From NCBI GenBank assembly GCA_964242415.1, contig CAXTAT010000003.1:62001-126000 (forward strand): 64,000 nt of DNA, in the 5' to 3' direction. Shown one piece after another: positions 51,952 through 61,132 of the stretch; the stretch's first letter is position 1, and each line of letters starts with the position of its first letter. Position numbers and translations under genes: made by a program. The DNA comes from DASWOJ01 sp964242415. GTDB lineage: Bacteria > Pseudomonadota > Alphaproteobacteria > Acetobacterales > Acetobacteraceae. Under the pieces are notes generated by a model. It did not search any database. It saw only the letters and a program-made list of their open reading frames with translations, and was not told the origin of the DNA.

Positions 51952-52752
51952 ATGTCGTGCATGATGCCCCGGGCCGCACTGGCCTGCCTTTTGTCGATCT
52001 TATTGTGGGCAACCCCTGTGTGGGCGGCCGAGGACCCTGGGCTGGCAGCCGCATCTGGCTGGGATGCGGCGCAGAGCATGCTGTGCGCCACCGGTCTGGC
52101 TGCCGCCGAGGCGCGGAACGGCACGGCGCCCGGCCTGGCCGCGGCCATCGCCAAGGCGGAGAGCGGGCGGCCCGTGCCGCCCTTGCCCGGCGTACAGCCC
52201 TGGCCCTGGGCGGTCAACGCCGACGGCGCGGCGATGTACTTCGAAAGCAAGGCCGCCGCCGTCGCCTGGACCCGCCTGGCGCTGGCCCGCGGCGTACGGC
52301 AGGTCGATGTCGGCTGCATGCAGGTCAACCTGCAATCCCATCCCAGGGCCTTCCGCGACCTGGACGAGGCGTTCGACCCGGCCGCCAACACCGACTATGG
52401 CGCACGCTTCCTCCGCCAGTTGCGCGATGATGCCGGCGGCAACTGGTATGAGGCGGTCGGCTACTATCACTCCCGCACGCCGGAGCTGGCGTCCGATTAT
52501 CGCGCCCGCGTGGCGGCGATTGCCGCTGGACGCATCCCGTCGGTCAGCCTGGGCGTGCCGCTTTACATGCGGGCGATCCAGCAGGGCAGCCTGCGAATCG
52601 CCCTGGCTGGGGGCGGCGTGCTGCGGATCAACATCCGGCGCCAGCCCTCGCTGCGCGGGCCGCGGCGGATGAGCGCGTGCCAGGTTGTGGCGGCGCTTGG
52701 CTCCTACCTGGCCGCTCCGGCCCGCGCGCGGTGCCGCCTGGCGTCAAGTTGA
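51952..52752 (+). CDS. exported lytic transglycosylase-like protein (SLT domain)
   Basis: 266 residues with a signal peptide (RAALACLLSILLWATPVWAA, cleavage likely after AWA/AEA near residue 26). An SLT-like domain follows: GLAAAIAKAESGRP (candidate catalytic Glu), then VRQVDVGCMQVNLQSHPRAF, FDPAANTDYGARFLRQLRDD and EAVGYYHSRTPELASDYRAR. The C-terminus beyond residue 190 is basic. It would cleave peptidoglycan in the periplasm. Starts at 51952 or at ATG 51961/51964 are possible. Not next to flagellar or secretion genes. Confidence 0.85.
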   Translation: MSCMMPRAALACLLSILLWATPVWAAEDPGLAAASGWDAAQSMLCATGLAAAEARNGTAPGLAAAIAKAESGRPVPPLPGVQPWPWAVNADGAAMYFESKAAAVAWTRLALARGVRQVDVGCMQVNLQSHPRAFRDLDEAFDPAANTDYGARFLRQLRDDAGGNWYEAVGYYHSRTPELASDYRARVAAIAAGRIPSVSLGVPLYMRAIQQGSLRIALAGGGVLRINIRRQPSLRGPRRMSACQVVAALGSYLAAPARARCRLASS

Positions 52753-52895
52753 GTTGGCGACGCTATCAAATCTTGACAACCGTCTAGTCGCGCGTCCACG
52801 AAACGGCTATCGTGCAGCTCCCTTGGCTGCAGGGGTGGGTTGGCCCGAGCTGTCGGCGTCCCATGTTACTCCATCTTCCTATGTTTGAGACCAAT

Positions 52896-53594
52896 ATGCG
52901 CACTCCTGACCGCCGATCCTTCGACAGCCCCCGCCGCGGCACCCGCGGACGCGACAGAAACGATGATTTCCCGCCATCGCGCGGCCGGGATGAACCCTAT
53001 GTGCCCCGGGATGCATTCGTTCCCCGCGGCGGTGCCCCGGCTGGCTTCGGCGGACCCCGCCCCGTTGCCGCCACTGGCCCGGAGACCGGCGCCGTCGTAA
53101 AGTGGTTCAATGCGGAAAAGGGCTTCGGCTTCGTGGAGCTGGAGGGCGGCGGTGGTGATGCCTTCCTGCACATCAGCGTGCTGTCGCGTGCCGGACACCA
53201 GACGGTGCAGCCCGGTGCGACCCTGCGCGTGCTGGTGACGCCGGGCCAGAAGGGTCCGCAGATCGCCGAGGTGAACAACGTCGATGAGAGCACTGCCGGC
53301 GCCGCTCCGCCGCCGCGCAGCCCGTCCTCGTATGGTGAGGAACGTCCGCGTCCGGCCGCCCGCGCGCCAGTCGATGCGAGCACCGCCGTGGAGATGCGTG
53401 GGACCGTCAAGTGGTTCAACGCAGAGAAGGGCTTCGGTTTCGTGATGCCCGATGGCGGCGGCAAGGATGTTTTCGTCCACATCTCGGCGCTGAACCGCGG
53501 TGGGCTGGCTGGGCTGGAGCCGAACCAGACAGTCAAGATGCAGGTGGCCGATGGCCGCCGTGGTCCCGAGGCCGTGTCCGTCGAGAACGCCTGA
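52896..53594 (+). CDS. cold-shock protein with two CSD domains
   Basis: 232 residues from ATG 52896 (52881 and 52863 also possible). The first 65 residues are Arg/Pro/Gly-rich (DRRSFDSPRRGTRGRDRNDD). Two cold-shock domains follow: GAVVKWFNAEKGFGFVELEG (about residues 68-87) with DAFLHISVL, and GTVKWFNAEKGFGFVMPDGG (about 168-187) with DVFVHISALNR. Each has the RNP1-type Lys-Gly-Phe-Gly-Phe and a second RNP motif, so two nucleic-acid-binding folds are joined by a Pro/Arg linker, a common alphaproteobacterial arrangement. The 143-base upstream region could be a regulated leader. Confidence 0.9.
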   Translation: MRTPDRRSFDSPRRGTRGRDRNDDFPPSRGRDEPYVPRDAFVPRGGAPAGFGGPRPVAATGPETGAVVKWFNAEKGFGFVELEGGGGDAFLHISVLSRAGHQTVQPGATLRVLVTPGQKGPQIAEVNNVDESTAGAAPPPRSPSSYGEERPRPAARAPVDASTAVEMRGTVKWFNAEKGFGFVMPDGGGKDVFVHISALNRGGLAGLEPNQTVKMQVADGRRGPEAVSVENA

Positions 53595-54336
53595 TCCGCT
53601 GCGGCGCGGCGGTCCCTGGCGGGCCGTCGCGTTGCTTGCACTGTTGGCTACCGGTGCCGGATTGCCGGGTATTGGCCCAGATGAGCGTAGGACACGGATC
53701 GACCAGCACCAGATGCCCTGGGCCGCGTTGGCGCGGCTGCAGATCCCTGGCGTGTCCCGCTGCACCGCCTTCTTGATCGACCCGCAGACCGCTGTCACCG
53801 TGGCGCACTGCCTGTATAGCCGGCGGCTGGGGCACTTCGTGTTGCCGGAGTCCGTTCATGTGCTGGTCGGCTATGCGGCTGGCACCTTTACCCGGCACGC
53901 CATTGCCGAGTCGTTTCAGGTTGCGCCGGGCTACGATCCCGAGGAGGGGGCGATCACGCGCGGGCTGGACCTGGCAATCGTTCACCTTGCTGTCCCGGTC
54001 GCGTTGCCCGGGCAGACCCTGAGGCTGGCAGGTGAGGCTGCGCCCCGGGGCACGCCACTGATGCTGGGCGGCTACGGGCAGGACCGGGCGGAGGTGGTGC
54101 TGGCCGACACGGCCTGCGAGTCCGATGGCTACACCGACGGGGAGACGCAGTGGCCGGTGCTGGTGCACACCTGCGCCGGCACCCGTGGCACCAGCGGTGC
54201 CCCGGTGCTGGCGCGCGATGCGGCTGGGGTTTGGCAGGTGGTCGGGGTGCAGGCGACGGGCCGCGTCGATGGCGTGGGGGGAACGGCAGTGCCGGCGGCA
54301 GCGGTCCGGGCGTTGCTGCGCCAAGGTCCGTCATGA
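53551..54336 (+). CDS. trypsin-like serine protease, probably exported
   Basis: About 261 residues from ATG 53551, or 258 from GTG 53560; both starts lie inside the cold-shock gene's 3' end. A hydrophobic stretch (WRAVALLALLATGAGLPG) would be the signal. Catalytic triad: His in TAVTVAHCLYSRRLGHFV, Asp in RGLDLAIVHLAVPVALPG, Ser in CAGTRGTSGAPVLARDAAG. The fold matches S1-family bacterial proteases with a Val-Ala-His-Cys variant. Target unknown. It is convergent with the BaiN-like gene; the 187-base gap between them shows nothing clear. Confidence 0.85.
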   Translation: MAAVVPRPCPSRTPDPLRRGGPWRAVALLALLATGAGLPGIGPDERRTRIDQHQMPWAALARLQIPGVSRCTAFLIDPQTAVTVAHCLYSRRLGHFVLPESVHVLVGYAAGTFTRHAIAESFQVAPGYDPEEGAITRGLDLAIVHLAVPVALPGQTLRLAGEAAPRGTPLMLGGYGQDRAEVVLADTACESDGYTDGETQWPVLVHTCAGTRGTSGAPVLARDAAGVWQVVGVQATGRVDGVGGTAVPAAAVRALLRQGPS

Positions 54337-54523
54337 TGCAAAGCCCGGGCATGTCGAACCGCTTGCTACTATCGGCACCCGTCGCTGCGGGGGGCGCTGG
54401 CAACGAGTCAATCCATGAGCGGCTTGGGACGCTCGCGCCGGCGGTGGCTTGCCGCGCCGACGCCGGCCCGCAGTGACTTAGGAGCTGTGACCGGCCAAAC
54501 CTCCCGACCGGCATCTGGCGTCC

Positions 54524-55711
54524 CTAGACCGCCTGCCCGGCGCACCATCCGCTCGACCAGGCCCACTGGAAGTTGTAGCCGCCCAGCCATCCCGTGACGT
54601 CCGCCGCCTCCCCGATCACGTGCAGGCCCGGCACCGCCGCCGCCTCCATCGTCTTGGATGACAACGCCCGCGTATCGACGCCGCCCAGCGTGACCTCGGC
54701 CTTGGCATAGCCCTCGGTGCCCTGCGGCCGGGGCTGCCAGTTGTTCAGCATCTCGCCGACCCGGCCCAGCGTGCGGTCCGGCAGGTCGGCCATGGCGCCC
54801 GCCGGCAGGTGCGCCGCCGCCAGCGCCTGCGCCAGCCGGGCCGGGAGCACCTCGGTCAGCACCGTCCGCGCCTCCGCCTTGGGCCGGGCGCGCTTGCGGC
54901 CCAGCAGGAACGCGCGGGCGTCGGTGCCGGGCAGCATGTCCAGGCGCAGCGCCTCGCCATCCCGCCACAGCGACGACACCTGCAGGATGGCCGGACCCGA
55001 CAGGCCGCGATGGGTGAACAGCATGGCCTCGTCGAAGCGGTGGCGGCCGACGCTGGCGGCCACGGGGAGGGCCACGCCGCTCAATGGCTGCATCAGCCCC
55101 AGGTCGGCATCGCCAAAGGTCAGCGGCACCAGGCCCGGCCGCAGGTCGGTCAGCGGCAGGCCGAACTGCCGGGCCAGGTCGTGCGTGAAGCCGGTGGCGC
55201 CCATCTTGGGGATGCTCAGCCCGCCGGTGGCGAGCACCAGCGCCGCCGCCGTCACCGTGCCGCCCGTCGTCTCCAAGCGGAACCGGTCGGAGCGCGACAC
55301 CTCCGTCACCTGCTGGCCGAGCCTGATCTCGACGCCGGCGGCGGCGCACTCCGCCAGCAGCATGGCGACGACGGCGCGGGCGGAGCCGTCGCAGAAAAGC
55401 TGGCCCAACGCCTTCTCGTGGTAGGCGATGCCGTGCTTTTGGACCAACGCGATGAAGTCCTGCGGCGTGTAGCGGCGCAGCGCCGATGTGCAGAACCGCG
55501 GGTTGGCCGACAGGAAGCGGTCGGGCTGCGTGTGCTCGTTGGTGAAGTTGCAGCGCCCGCCGCCGGAGATCAGGATCTTGGCCCCGGCCTGCGCCGCATG
55601 GTCCAGCAACAGCACGCGCCGGCCGCGTGCGCCGGCCGTCATGGCGCACATCATGCCGGCCGCCCCTGCGCCCAGGATGGCGACGTCGAACTTTAAGGCG
55701 GGGTTAGACAT
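54524..55711 (-). CDS. FAD-dependent oxidoreductase of the BaiN/HI0933 family
   Basis: 395 residues from ATG 55711 (55717 gives two more). The FAD-binding start is FDVAILGAGAAGMMCAMTAG, followed by KILISGGGRCNFTNEH, diagnostic of the HI0933/BaiN family, with LATGGLSIPKMGATGFTHDL, AMLFTHRGLSGPAILQVSS and the end GLHVIGEAADVTGWLGGYNFQ. Members are flavoproteins of uncertain reaction; one homologue acts in bile acid dehydroxylation. Divergent from the AI-2E family gene. Confidence 0.9.
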   Translation of the reverse strand: MSNPALKFDVAILGAGAAGMMCAMTAGARGRRVLLLDHAAQAGAKILISGGGRCNFTNEHTQPDRFLSANPRFCTSALRRYTPQDFIALVQKHGIAYHEKALGQLFCDGSARAVVAMLLAECAAAGVEIRLGQQVTEVSRSDRFRLETTGGTVTAAALVLATGGLSIPKMGATGFTHDLARQFGLPLTDLRPGLVPLTFGDADLGLMQPLSGVALPVAASVGRHRFDEAMLFTHRGLSGPAILQVSSLWRDGEALRLDMLPGTDARAFLLGRKRARPKAEARTVLTEVLPARLAQALAAAHLPAGAMADLPDRTLGRVGEMLNNWQPRPQGTEGYAKAEVTLGGVDTRALSSKTMEAAAVPGLHVIGEAADVTGWLGGYNFQWAWSSGWCAGQAV

Positions 55712-55804
55712 CAGCATGCCATGTGGGTTGCTTGCGGCGGTGCTCAACCATTCGGCAACCCGGGCGTTAGAGGCTCTTACTTCCTTGGAAAGGACCATGC
55801 CGCC

Positions 55805-57724
55805 ATGTCCGACGCCGCAGCATCCCGGCTCAAGACCCATGTCGCCCCGGCAGAAGTGCCGGGCCTGCAAGGGCTGACGACGCTGGCGGTCGGCGTCGTC
55901 ACCATAGCCGCCTTGTATTTCGCCCGCGACGTGCTGGTGCCGATCACGCTGGCGGTGCTGCTGTCCTTTGTGCTGGTGCCCCTGGTCGCGCTGCTGCGCC
56001 GGCTCAAGCTGGGCCGGGTGCCGGCCGTCGTCGCGGCCGTCGTGCTGGCGTTGGGCGTGATCCTTAGCCTGGGCGGCATCATCGGCGCCCAGGTGGCGCA
56101 ACTGGCTGGCGATGCGCCCCGCTATGCCAGCACCATCGAGCGCAAGGTCGATGTGGTACGCAATTACACTCTTGGACGCCTGACTGCGCTCACTGGGCAG
56201 CTTGGCCAGGGGATGCAGGCTGCCGCGCCGGCCGCGCCGGCTGCCGCGTCCAACCAGCCTGCGCCGATCCCCGTCGAGGTGCGGCAGCCTGACCCCAACC
56301 CGCTGGCGGTCGCGGAACGGCTGCTGGCGCCGGTGCTGTCCCCGCTGGCGACCATGGGCATCGTGTTCATCGTCGCGGTGTTCATCCTGATGCAGCAAGA
56401 GGACTTGCGCGACCGGCTGATCCGCCTGTTCGGCTCCGGCGACCTGCACCGCACGACTGCGGCGATGGACGACGCGGCGGCCCGGCTGAGCCGCTACTTC
56501 CTGTCGCAACTGGCGGTCAACGCCTGCTTCGGCGTGGTGGTGGCGCTGGGCCTGGCGGCGATCGGCGTGCCGAACTGGACGCTGTGGGGCATCATTGCGG
56601 GCCTGATGCGCTTCGTGCCCTACATCGGCGCCTTCACGGCCGCCATCTTCCCGTTGACGCTGGCCGCGGCGGTCGATCCCGGCTGGACCATGGTCGTCTA
56701 TACCCTGGCGCTGTTCCTGGTGCTGGAGCCGGTGGTGGGCCAGGTTGTCGAGCCGCTGGTGTACGGCCACAGCACCGGGCTGTCGCCGGTGTCGGTGGTG
56801 ATCTCCGCCATTTTCTGGGCGTGGCTGTGGGGGCCGGTGGGGCTGATCCTGTCCATGCCGCTGTCGCTGTGCCTGGTGGTGCTGGGCCGGCATATCGAGC
56901 GGCTGGAGTTCATCGACGTGCTGCTGGGCGACCAGCCGGCCCTGACTCCGGCTGAAAGCTTCTACCAGCGCATCCTGGCCGGCGACGCCGATGAGGCGCT
57001 GGACCAGGCGGAGGTGCTGCTGCGGGACCGCGCGCTGTCGTCCTATTACGACGAGGTGGCGATGAAGGGGCTGGAACTGGCGGCCAACGACTCGCTGCGC
57101 GGCGTGTTGACCGATGAGCAGCTCCGCAACATCCAGGACGCCATTGGCGGCGTGGTGGCGGACCTGGCCGAGCATGACGATGCGGACCCGGGCCTCGGCA
57201 AAGCCGCGAGCGCCCAGGCCGCCACGGGGCCGCAGCGCCTGCCGGTGCCCGGGACGCTCGATCCGGCGGCCGGGCCGCTGGGGCCGGTGTGGTCCGGCGC
57301 CGCATCGGTGCTGTGCGTTGCAGCGCGCGGGCCGCTGGACGAGGCGGCGAACGCGATGCTGGCGCAACTACTGGGCAAGCATGGGCTGCAGGCGCGTGTG
57401 GTCGGACAGGACGCGGTGGCGCGCGGCGCCATCGGTTCGCTGGACGTGACCGGGGTGGCCATGGTGTGCGTGTCCTACCTGGAGGCGAGCGGCAGCCCGT
57501 CGGCCCTGCGATACCTGATGCGCCGGCTTCGGACCCGGGCGCCGGGCGCCACGGTGCTCGTCGGACTCTGGCAGGCCGATCAGGCGCTGCTGGAGGATGA
57601 ACGGCTGCGCGCCGCGGTCGGGGCGGACCAGTATGTGACGACGTTGCGGGATGCGGTGGCGGCCTGCGTGGCGGCAGCCCAGGAGTCGCAGCACCTGTCG
57701 CGGGCTGAGCCGGTGCCGGCCTAG
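55805..57724 (+). CDS. AI-2E family transporter with extra C-terminal domain
   Basis: 639 residues; ordinary family members are about 350. Residues 1-375 form the AI-2E/PerM permease: two N-terminal helices (ITLAVLLSFVLVPLVALLRR), an insertion, ATMGIVFIVAVFILMQQEDL, then AGLMRFVPYIGAFTAAIFPL and GHSTGLSPVSVVISAIFWAW. The next 110 residues are soluble and helical (SFYQRILAGDADEALDQAEV). From about 505 an alternating beta/alpha region (ASVLCVAARGPLDEAANAML; TGVAMVCVSYLEASGSPSAL; GATVLVGLWQADQ) resembles a cobalamin-binding or response-regulator-like fold. The permease's cargo is unknown. Confidence 0.87.
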   Translation: MSDAAASRLKTHVAPAEVPGLQGLTTLAVGVVTIAALYFARDVLVPITLAVLLSFVLVPLVALLRRLKLGRVPAVVAAVVLALGVILSLGGIIGAQVAQLAGDAPRYASTIERKVDVVRNYTLGRLTALTGQLGQGMQAAAPAAPAAASNQPAPIPVEVRQPDPNPLAVAERLLAPVLSPLATMGIVFIVAVFILMQQEDLRDRLIRLFGSGDLHRTTAAMDDAAARLSRYFLSQLAVNACFGVVVALGLAAIGVPNWTLWGIIAGLMRFVPYIGAFTAAIFPLTLAAAVDPGWTMVVYTLALFLVLEPVVGQVVEPLVYGHSTGLSPVSVVISAIFWAWLWGPVGLILSMPLSLCLVVLGRHIERLEFIDVLLGDQPALTPAESFYQRILAGDADEALDQAEVLLRDRALSSYYDEVAMKGLELAANDSLRGVLTDEQLRNIQDAIGGVVADLAEHDDADPGLGKAASAQAATGPQRLPVPGTLDPAAGPLGPVWSGAASVLCVAARGPLDEAANAMLAQLLGKHGLQARVVGQDAVARGAIGSLDVTGVAMVCVSYLEASGSPSALRYLMRRLRTRAPGATVLVGLWQADQALLEDERLRAAVGADQYVTTLRDAVAACVAAAQESQHLSRAEPVPA

Positions 57725-57887
57725 CCGGACGCCCACGTTATCCGAAGCATGGGTGATTGGGACCTGGCGTAAGCGCTTGGTGCGGCAACGGCAGCATGTT
57801 GGCCGCCCGCTGCACTGATCGGTTTGCCCGCCCGCTCGTTCGTCATTGCCCTGTCTGTCCATCGCCCGGGCTGTCATTGCCCCGGCT

Positions 57888-57992
57888 GTCATTGCGAGGA
57901 GCGCTTGCGACGCGGCAATCCAGGGGGTGCAAGGCAGTAACTGCAGTCCATGCCGCCCTGGGTTGCCGCGCCGAAGCCGGCTCGCAATGACG
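57888..57992. repeat. inverted-repeat element with TTGCGAG / GGCAATCCAG arms, copy 3
   Basis: Left arm 57888-57927 (GTCATTGCGAGGAGCGCTTG... GGCAATCCAGGGGG) and right arm about 57956-57992 (CCCTGGGTTGCCGCG... GCTCGCAATGACGG) are inverted copies with a spacer of about 28 bases. Just to the left, CTGTCATTGCC-like units repeat at 57843, 57871 and 57887. The stretch 57725-58058 (334 bases, convergent genes on both sides) contains only these repeats. Confidence 0.8.
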
Positions 57993-58058
57993 GGGCGTTG
58001 CAATGACAGCGGTTAGTTAGATGCGGCATCGCAGGGTCGAGGCGAAATGCCCCTGGTC

Positions 58059-59138
58059 CTACATCGTCGACTCAGTGCGCACCTCGTCCAGGGCCACCAG
58101 CTTTCCATTGCGCTCGAAATGCCAGAACGTCCAGCCGTTGCAGCTTGGCACATTCTGCACCGCGGCGCCGACCTGGTGGATGCTGCCGCGCAGGCTGCCT
58201 GCCAGCAGCGTGCCGTCCGCCGAGACGGTGGCCCGGACGCGGCGCTGCTTGTCCATGAGCTGCGTCCCCAGCGGCACTAGCCCACGCTCGACCAGGCTGC
58301 CGAAGGGGACCCGCACGGCCTCCCGCTTGGTCGGCGATGCCGTTATGCCGTCCAGCGACGCCGGCCGCTCGCGGCGGACCCGGCCGATCGCGGCCTCCAC
58401 ATAGGCCGGGTGGCGTTCCATGCCGATGAAGTGCCGGTGCAGCCGCTTGGCCACTACCGCCGTCGTGCCGGTTCCCAGGAACGGGTCCAGCACGATGTCG
58501 CCCGGCGACGTGCTGGCCATCAGGACGCGGTGCAGCAGGGCCTCCGGCTTCTGCGTCGGATGCAGCTTCAGGCCGTGCTGGTTGCGCAGGCGCTCCGGCC
58601 CCGTGCACAGCGGCAGGAACCAGTCGCTGCGCATCTGCAGGTCGTCGTTCAGCGCCTTCATCGCCTGGTAGTTGAACCGGTAGCGGCTGTCGCGTCCGCG
58701 CGCCGCCCAAATTAGCGTCTCATGCGCGTTGGTGAAGCGCCGACCGCGGAAGTTCGGCATCGGGTTGGCCTTGCGCCAAACCACGTCGTTGAGAATCCAG
58801 AACCCCAGGTCCTGCAGGATGGCGCCGATGCGGAAGATGTTGTGGTAGGCGCCGATCACCCACAGCGTTCCGTCCTTGCGCAGCAGGCGCCGGCATTCGC
58901 CCAGCCATTCCCGGGTGAACTGGTCATAGGACGCGAAGTCGCTGAAGCGGTCCCAGTCGTCATCGACGCCATCGACCAAGCTGTCGTCCGGCCGCCGCAG
59001 CTCGCCGCGAAGCTGCAGGTTGTAGGGCGGGTCGGCGAAGACGCAGTGAACCGAGGCCGGCGGCAGCATGCCCATCAGCGGTATGCAATCGCCGAGTTGC
59101 ACCTGGTCCAGCGGCAGTTCCCTCGCGATGTCCACCAT
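58059..59138 (-). CDS. ccrM: cell-cycle DNA adenine methyltransferase CcrM (GANTC-specific)
   Basis: 359 residues, an N6-adenine beta-class methyltransferase. Motif IV VHCVFADPPYNLQLRGELRR (Asp-Pro-Pro-Tyr, about residues 36-39) comes first, the SAM motif DIVLDPFLGTGTTAVVAKRL near residue 220. The C-terminal RAMA-like domain (VRATVSADGTLLAGSLRGSI; CNGWTFWHFERNGKLVALDE) is the one seen in CcrM. It methylates GANTC after replication and is expected to govern the cell cycle. rnhB lies 93 bases upstream in the same direction, a pairing common in alphaproteobacteria. Confidence 0.95.
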   Translation of the reverse strand: MVDIARELPLDQVQLGDCIPLMGMLPPASVHCVFADPPYNLQLRGELRRPDDSLVDGVDDDWDRFSDFASYDQFTREWLGECRRLLRKDGTLWVIGAYHNIFRIGAILQDLGFWILNDVVWRKANPMPNFRGRRFTNAHETLIWAARGRDSRYRFNYQAMKALNDDLQMRSDWFLPLCTGPERLRNQHGLKLHPTQKPEALLHRVLMASTSPGDIVLDPFLGTGTTAVVAKRLHRHFIGMERHPAYVEAAIGRVRRERPASLDGITASPTKREAVRVPFGSLVERGLVPLGTQLMDKQRRVRATVSADGTLLAGSLRGSIHQVGAAVQNVPSCNGWTFWHFERNGKLVALDEVRTESTM

Positions 59139-59231
59139 GCCTCGTCACTGTTGCGCTGCCTTCGTTACGCCGTTTTCACTACGCCGTCCTCGGAACGTGG
59201 GGGGCACCATGCCGACGCGCCGGAAGCCGCG

Positions 59232-59846
59232 TCAATCCGCCGGGGCCGCCAGGCGTCGCACCGTGCCGAAGCTGGCGCGGTGATGCGGGCACGGGCCGAG
59301 CGCCAGCAGCGCCGCTCGGTGGGTTGCGGTGCCATACCCGGCGTTCGTCGCCCAACCGTATCCGGGATGCCGCCGGTCGAGTCGCAGCATCGCCCGGTCG
59401 CGGATCACCTTTGCCACGATCGACGCGGCCGCGATGGACAGCGACAGCGCATCGCCGCCGATGCAGCATGTCACGGAGCAGGGCAGGGAGGGCGCCTGGT
59501 TGCCGTCCACCAGCGCCAGGTCCGGCGCCGCCGGCAGCCGCAGGACGGCGCGGCGCATTGCCAGCAACGAGGCCCGCAGGATGTTCAGCCGCGCGATCTC
59601 CGCCACCGACGCCGCGCCGACTGCGATCTCGGCACTGCTTGCGCGCAGGGCGGCATAGGCCGATTCGCGGGCCGCGGCGCTCAGCCTCTTCGAGTCGTCC
59701 AGCAGGGCGGCCAGCGCATCCGGCACGCCGCCGGCAAACACGACGGCCGCGGCTACGACGGGTCCGGCCAGCGGTCCGCGGCCGGCCTCATCCACCCCTG
59801 CGACCCTGCCGCCGTGCTGCGCCTCGCGCGTGAAATCCGGCCTCAT
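59232..59846 (-). CDS. rnhB: ribonuclease HII
   Basis: 204 residues from ATG 59846. RNase HII cuts at ribonucleotides misincorporated in DNA. Catalytic motifs: [20 protein letters not shown] (Asp-Glu), the Asp of [12 protein letters not shown], and [20 protein letters not shown], with [18 protein letters not shown]. The longer upstream frame crosses into the radical SAM gene's end and lacks homology. The 52-base gap to that gene contains a direct repeat (GGCTATCACAAC twice) and no obvious terminator, so it may be read from the LexA-controlled promoter at 61.1 kb. Confidence 0.95.
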   Translation of the reverse strand: MRPDFTREAQHGGRVAGVDEAGRGPLAGPVVAAAVVFAGGVPDALAALLDDSKRLSAAARESAYAALRASSAEIAVGAASVAEIARLNILRASLLAMRRAVLRLPAAPDLALVDGNQAPSLPCSVTCCIGGDALSLSIAAASIVAKVIRDRAMLRLDRRHPGYGWATNAGYGTATHRAALLALGPCPHHRASFGTVRRLAAPAD

Positions 59847-59898
59847 GCCTGCCAGGCTATCACAACTGCGGCTATCACAACGGCCTAGCGGCCCGGCG

Positions 59899-61074
59899 CT
59901 ACAGCAGCGACAACTGCTCCCCAGCCTGGGCCGGCCGCCGGAACTGCGTGACGTCCAAGCCCTCCCGGCCCTGGAAGCCAAGCTGCCGCAGCGCACGGCC
60001 GAAGCGTTGCGCCAGCAGGTCCGCGTAGTCCCCGGCGCCGCTGAACCGCTGCCCGAACCGGCTGTCGTTGAGGTCCCCGGCCCGGGTCTGGCGGATCAGC
60101 GCCAGCACGCGCCGCGCCCGGTCCGGCACATGCTGGTGCAGCCAGGCGGTGAACACGTCCCGCAGCTCGTGCGGCAGGCGCAGCAGCACGTAGCCGGCGT
60201 GCTGCGCTCCGTGCCGCCGGGCCGCCTGCAGAATGCCCTCCAACTCCATGTCGTTCAGCCCCGGGATCATCGGCGCCGCCAGCACGCCCGCGGGGACGCC
60301 GGCGGCGGTAAGCTCGGCGATGGCCTGCAACCGCCGCGCCGGAGTGGCGGCCCGCGGCTCCATGCGCCGGGCCAGGGCGGGGTCGAGCGTCGTGACCGAT
60401 AGCCACACGCGCACCAGCCCGCGCCCTGCCATCCGCCGCAGGATGTCCAGGTCGCGCAGCACCCCGGCGGACTTGGTGACGATGCTGACGGGATGGCCGA
60501 ACCGCTCCAGCACCTCCAGCACCGAGCGGGTTAGCCGCAACGTGCGGTCCACCGGCTGGTAGGGATCGGTGTTGGAGCCGAGCACCATGGGCTGGGCGAC
60601 ATAGCCCGGGCGGCGCAGCTCACGCTCCAGCAGGGCGGCCACGTCCGGCTTGAAGACGATCTGCGTCTCGAACTCCAGGCCCGGCGAGTAGCCGAGGTAG
60701 GCGTGGCTCGGCCGGGCATAGCAGTAGACGCAGCCATGCTCGCATCCGCGATACGGGTTGACGGCGCGGTCGAAGCCCAGATCCGGGCTGTCGTTCCAAC
60801 TGATGGCGCTTTTGGAGGCGTCGCGCACCAGGACTGTGGGCAGCGGCGGCAGGTCGGTCCCCAGGAACTCCCATCCGTCCCCGACTGGTGTGGTGCCGAG
60901 GCGGTCGTAGCGGGCCTGCGGGTTGACGGTTGCCCCGCGCCCTGGGCGGGCCAGTCCGGGCGGCGCGTCAGCGGGCTCCGACTCCGGCAGGTCGCCGTGG
61001 GCGAAGGCGGCCAGCGCGTCTTCGTCCCAAGCGCTGCGAGATAGCTCACGGGTGGCGATTGAACCATCGGGCAT
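59899..61074 (-). CDS. PA0069-family radical SAM protein (SplB-like)
   Basis: 391 residues. The [4Fe-4S]/SAM motif is [20 protein letters not shown] (Cys-x3-Cys-x2-Cys, first Cys about residue 110). Also [20 protein letters not shown] and [20 protein letters not shown]. The family is related to spore photoproduct lyase and proposed to act on damaged DNA or RNA; the reaction is not established. The extreme C-terminus is GEQLSLL, close to the clamp-binding pentapeptide QL(S/D)LF. Two LexA-type boxes flank its promoter, which supports a DNA-damage role. rnhB and ccrM follow in the same direction. Confidence 0.9.
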   Translation of the reverse strand: MPDGSIATRELSRSAWDEDALAAFAHGDLPESEPADAPPGLARPGRGATVNPQARYDRLGTTPVGDGWEFLGTDLPPLPTVLVRDASKSAISWNDSPDLGFDRAVNPYRGCEHGCVYCYARPSHAYLGYSPGLEFETQIVFKPDVAALLERELRRPGYVAQPMVLGSNTDPYQPVDRTLRLTRSVLEVLERFGHPVSIVTKSAGVLRDLDILRRMAGRGLVRVWLSVTTLDPALARRMEPRAATPARRLQAIAELTAAGVPAGVLAAPMIPGLNDMELEGILQAARRHGAQHAGYVLLRLPHELRDVFTAWLHQHVPDRARRVLALIRQTRAGDLNDSRFGQRFSGAGDYADLLAQRFGRALRQLGFQGREGLDVTQFRRPAQAGEQLSLL

Positions 61075-61080
61075 GACGGC

Positions 61081-61095
61081 GTTCCCTGTGCGTTC
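61081..61095 (-). promoter_or_regulatory. LexA-type box (proximal) before the radical SAM gene
   Basis: GTTC CCTGTGC GTTC on the plus strand, i.e. GAAC-N7-GAAC in the gene's own direction, 6-20 bases upstream of its ATG. It spans the likely ribosome-binding bases (AGGGAA) and lies at about +2 to +16 of the predicted transcript. On its own this exact match could be chance; together with the distal box it is convincing. Confidence 0.65.
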
Positions 61096-61103
61096 TGAAG
61101 CGG

Positions 61104-61132
61104 ACGCTACATAGACCCATCCACTCTGTCAA
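61104..61132 (-). promoter_or_regulatory. predicted promoter of the radical SAM-rnhB-ccrM unit
   Basis: On the minus strand TTGACA (61132-61127) and TAGCGT (61109-61104) are separated by 17 bases. The -35 is a perfect consensus hexamer. It touches the distal LexA box on its upstream side, exactly as at recA. Confidence 0.65.

Noticed and set aside
55805..57724. Quorum-sensing AI-2 exporter role for the AI-2E family protein
   Set aside because: The family name is historical; many members have other or unknown cargo, and no luxS or related gene is in the window.
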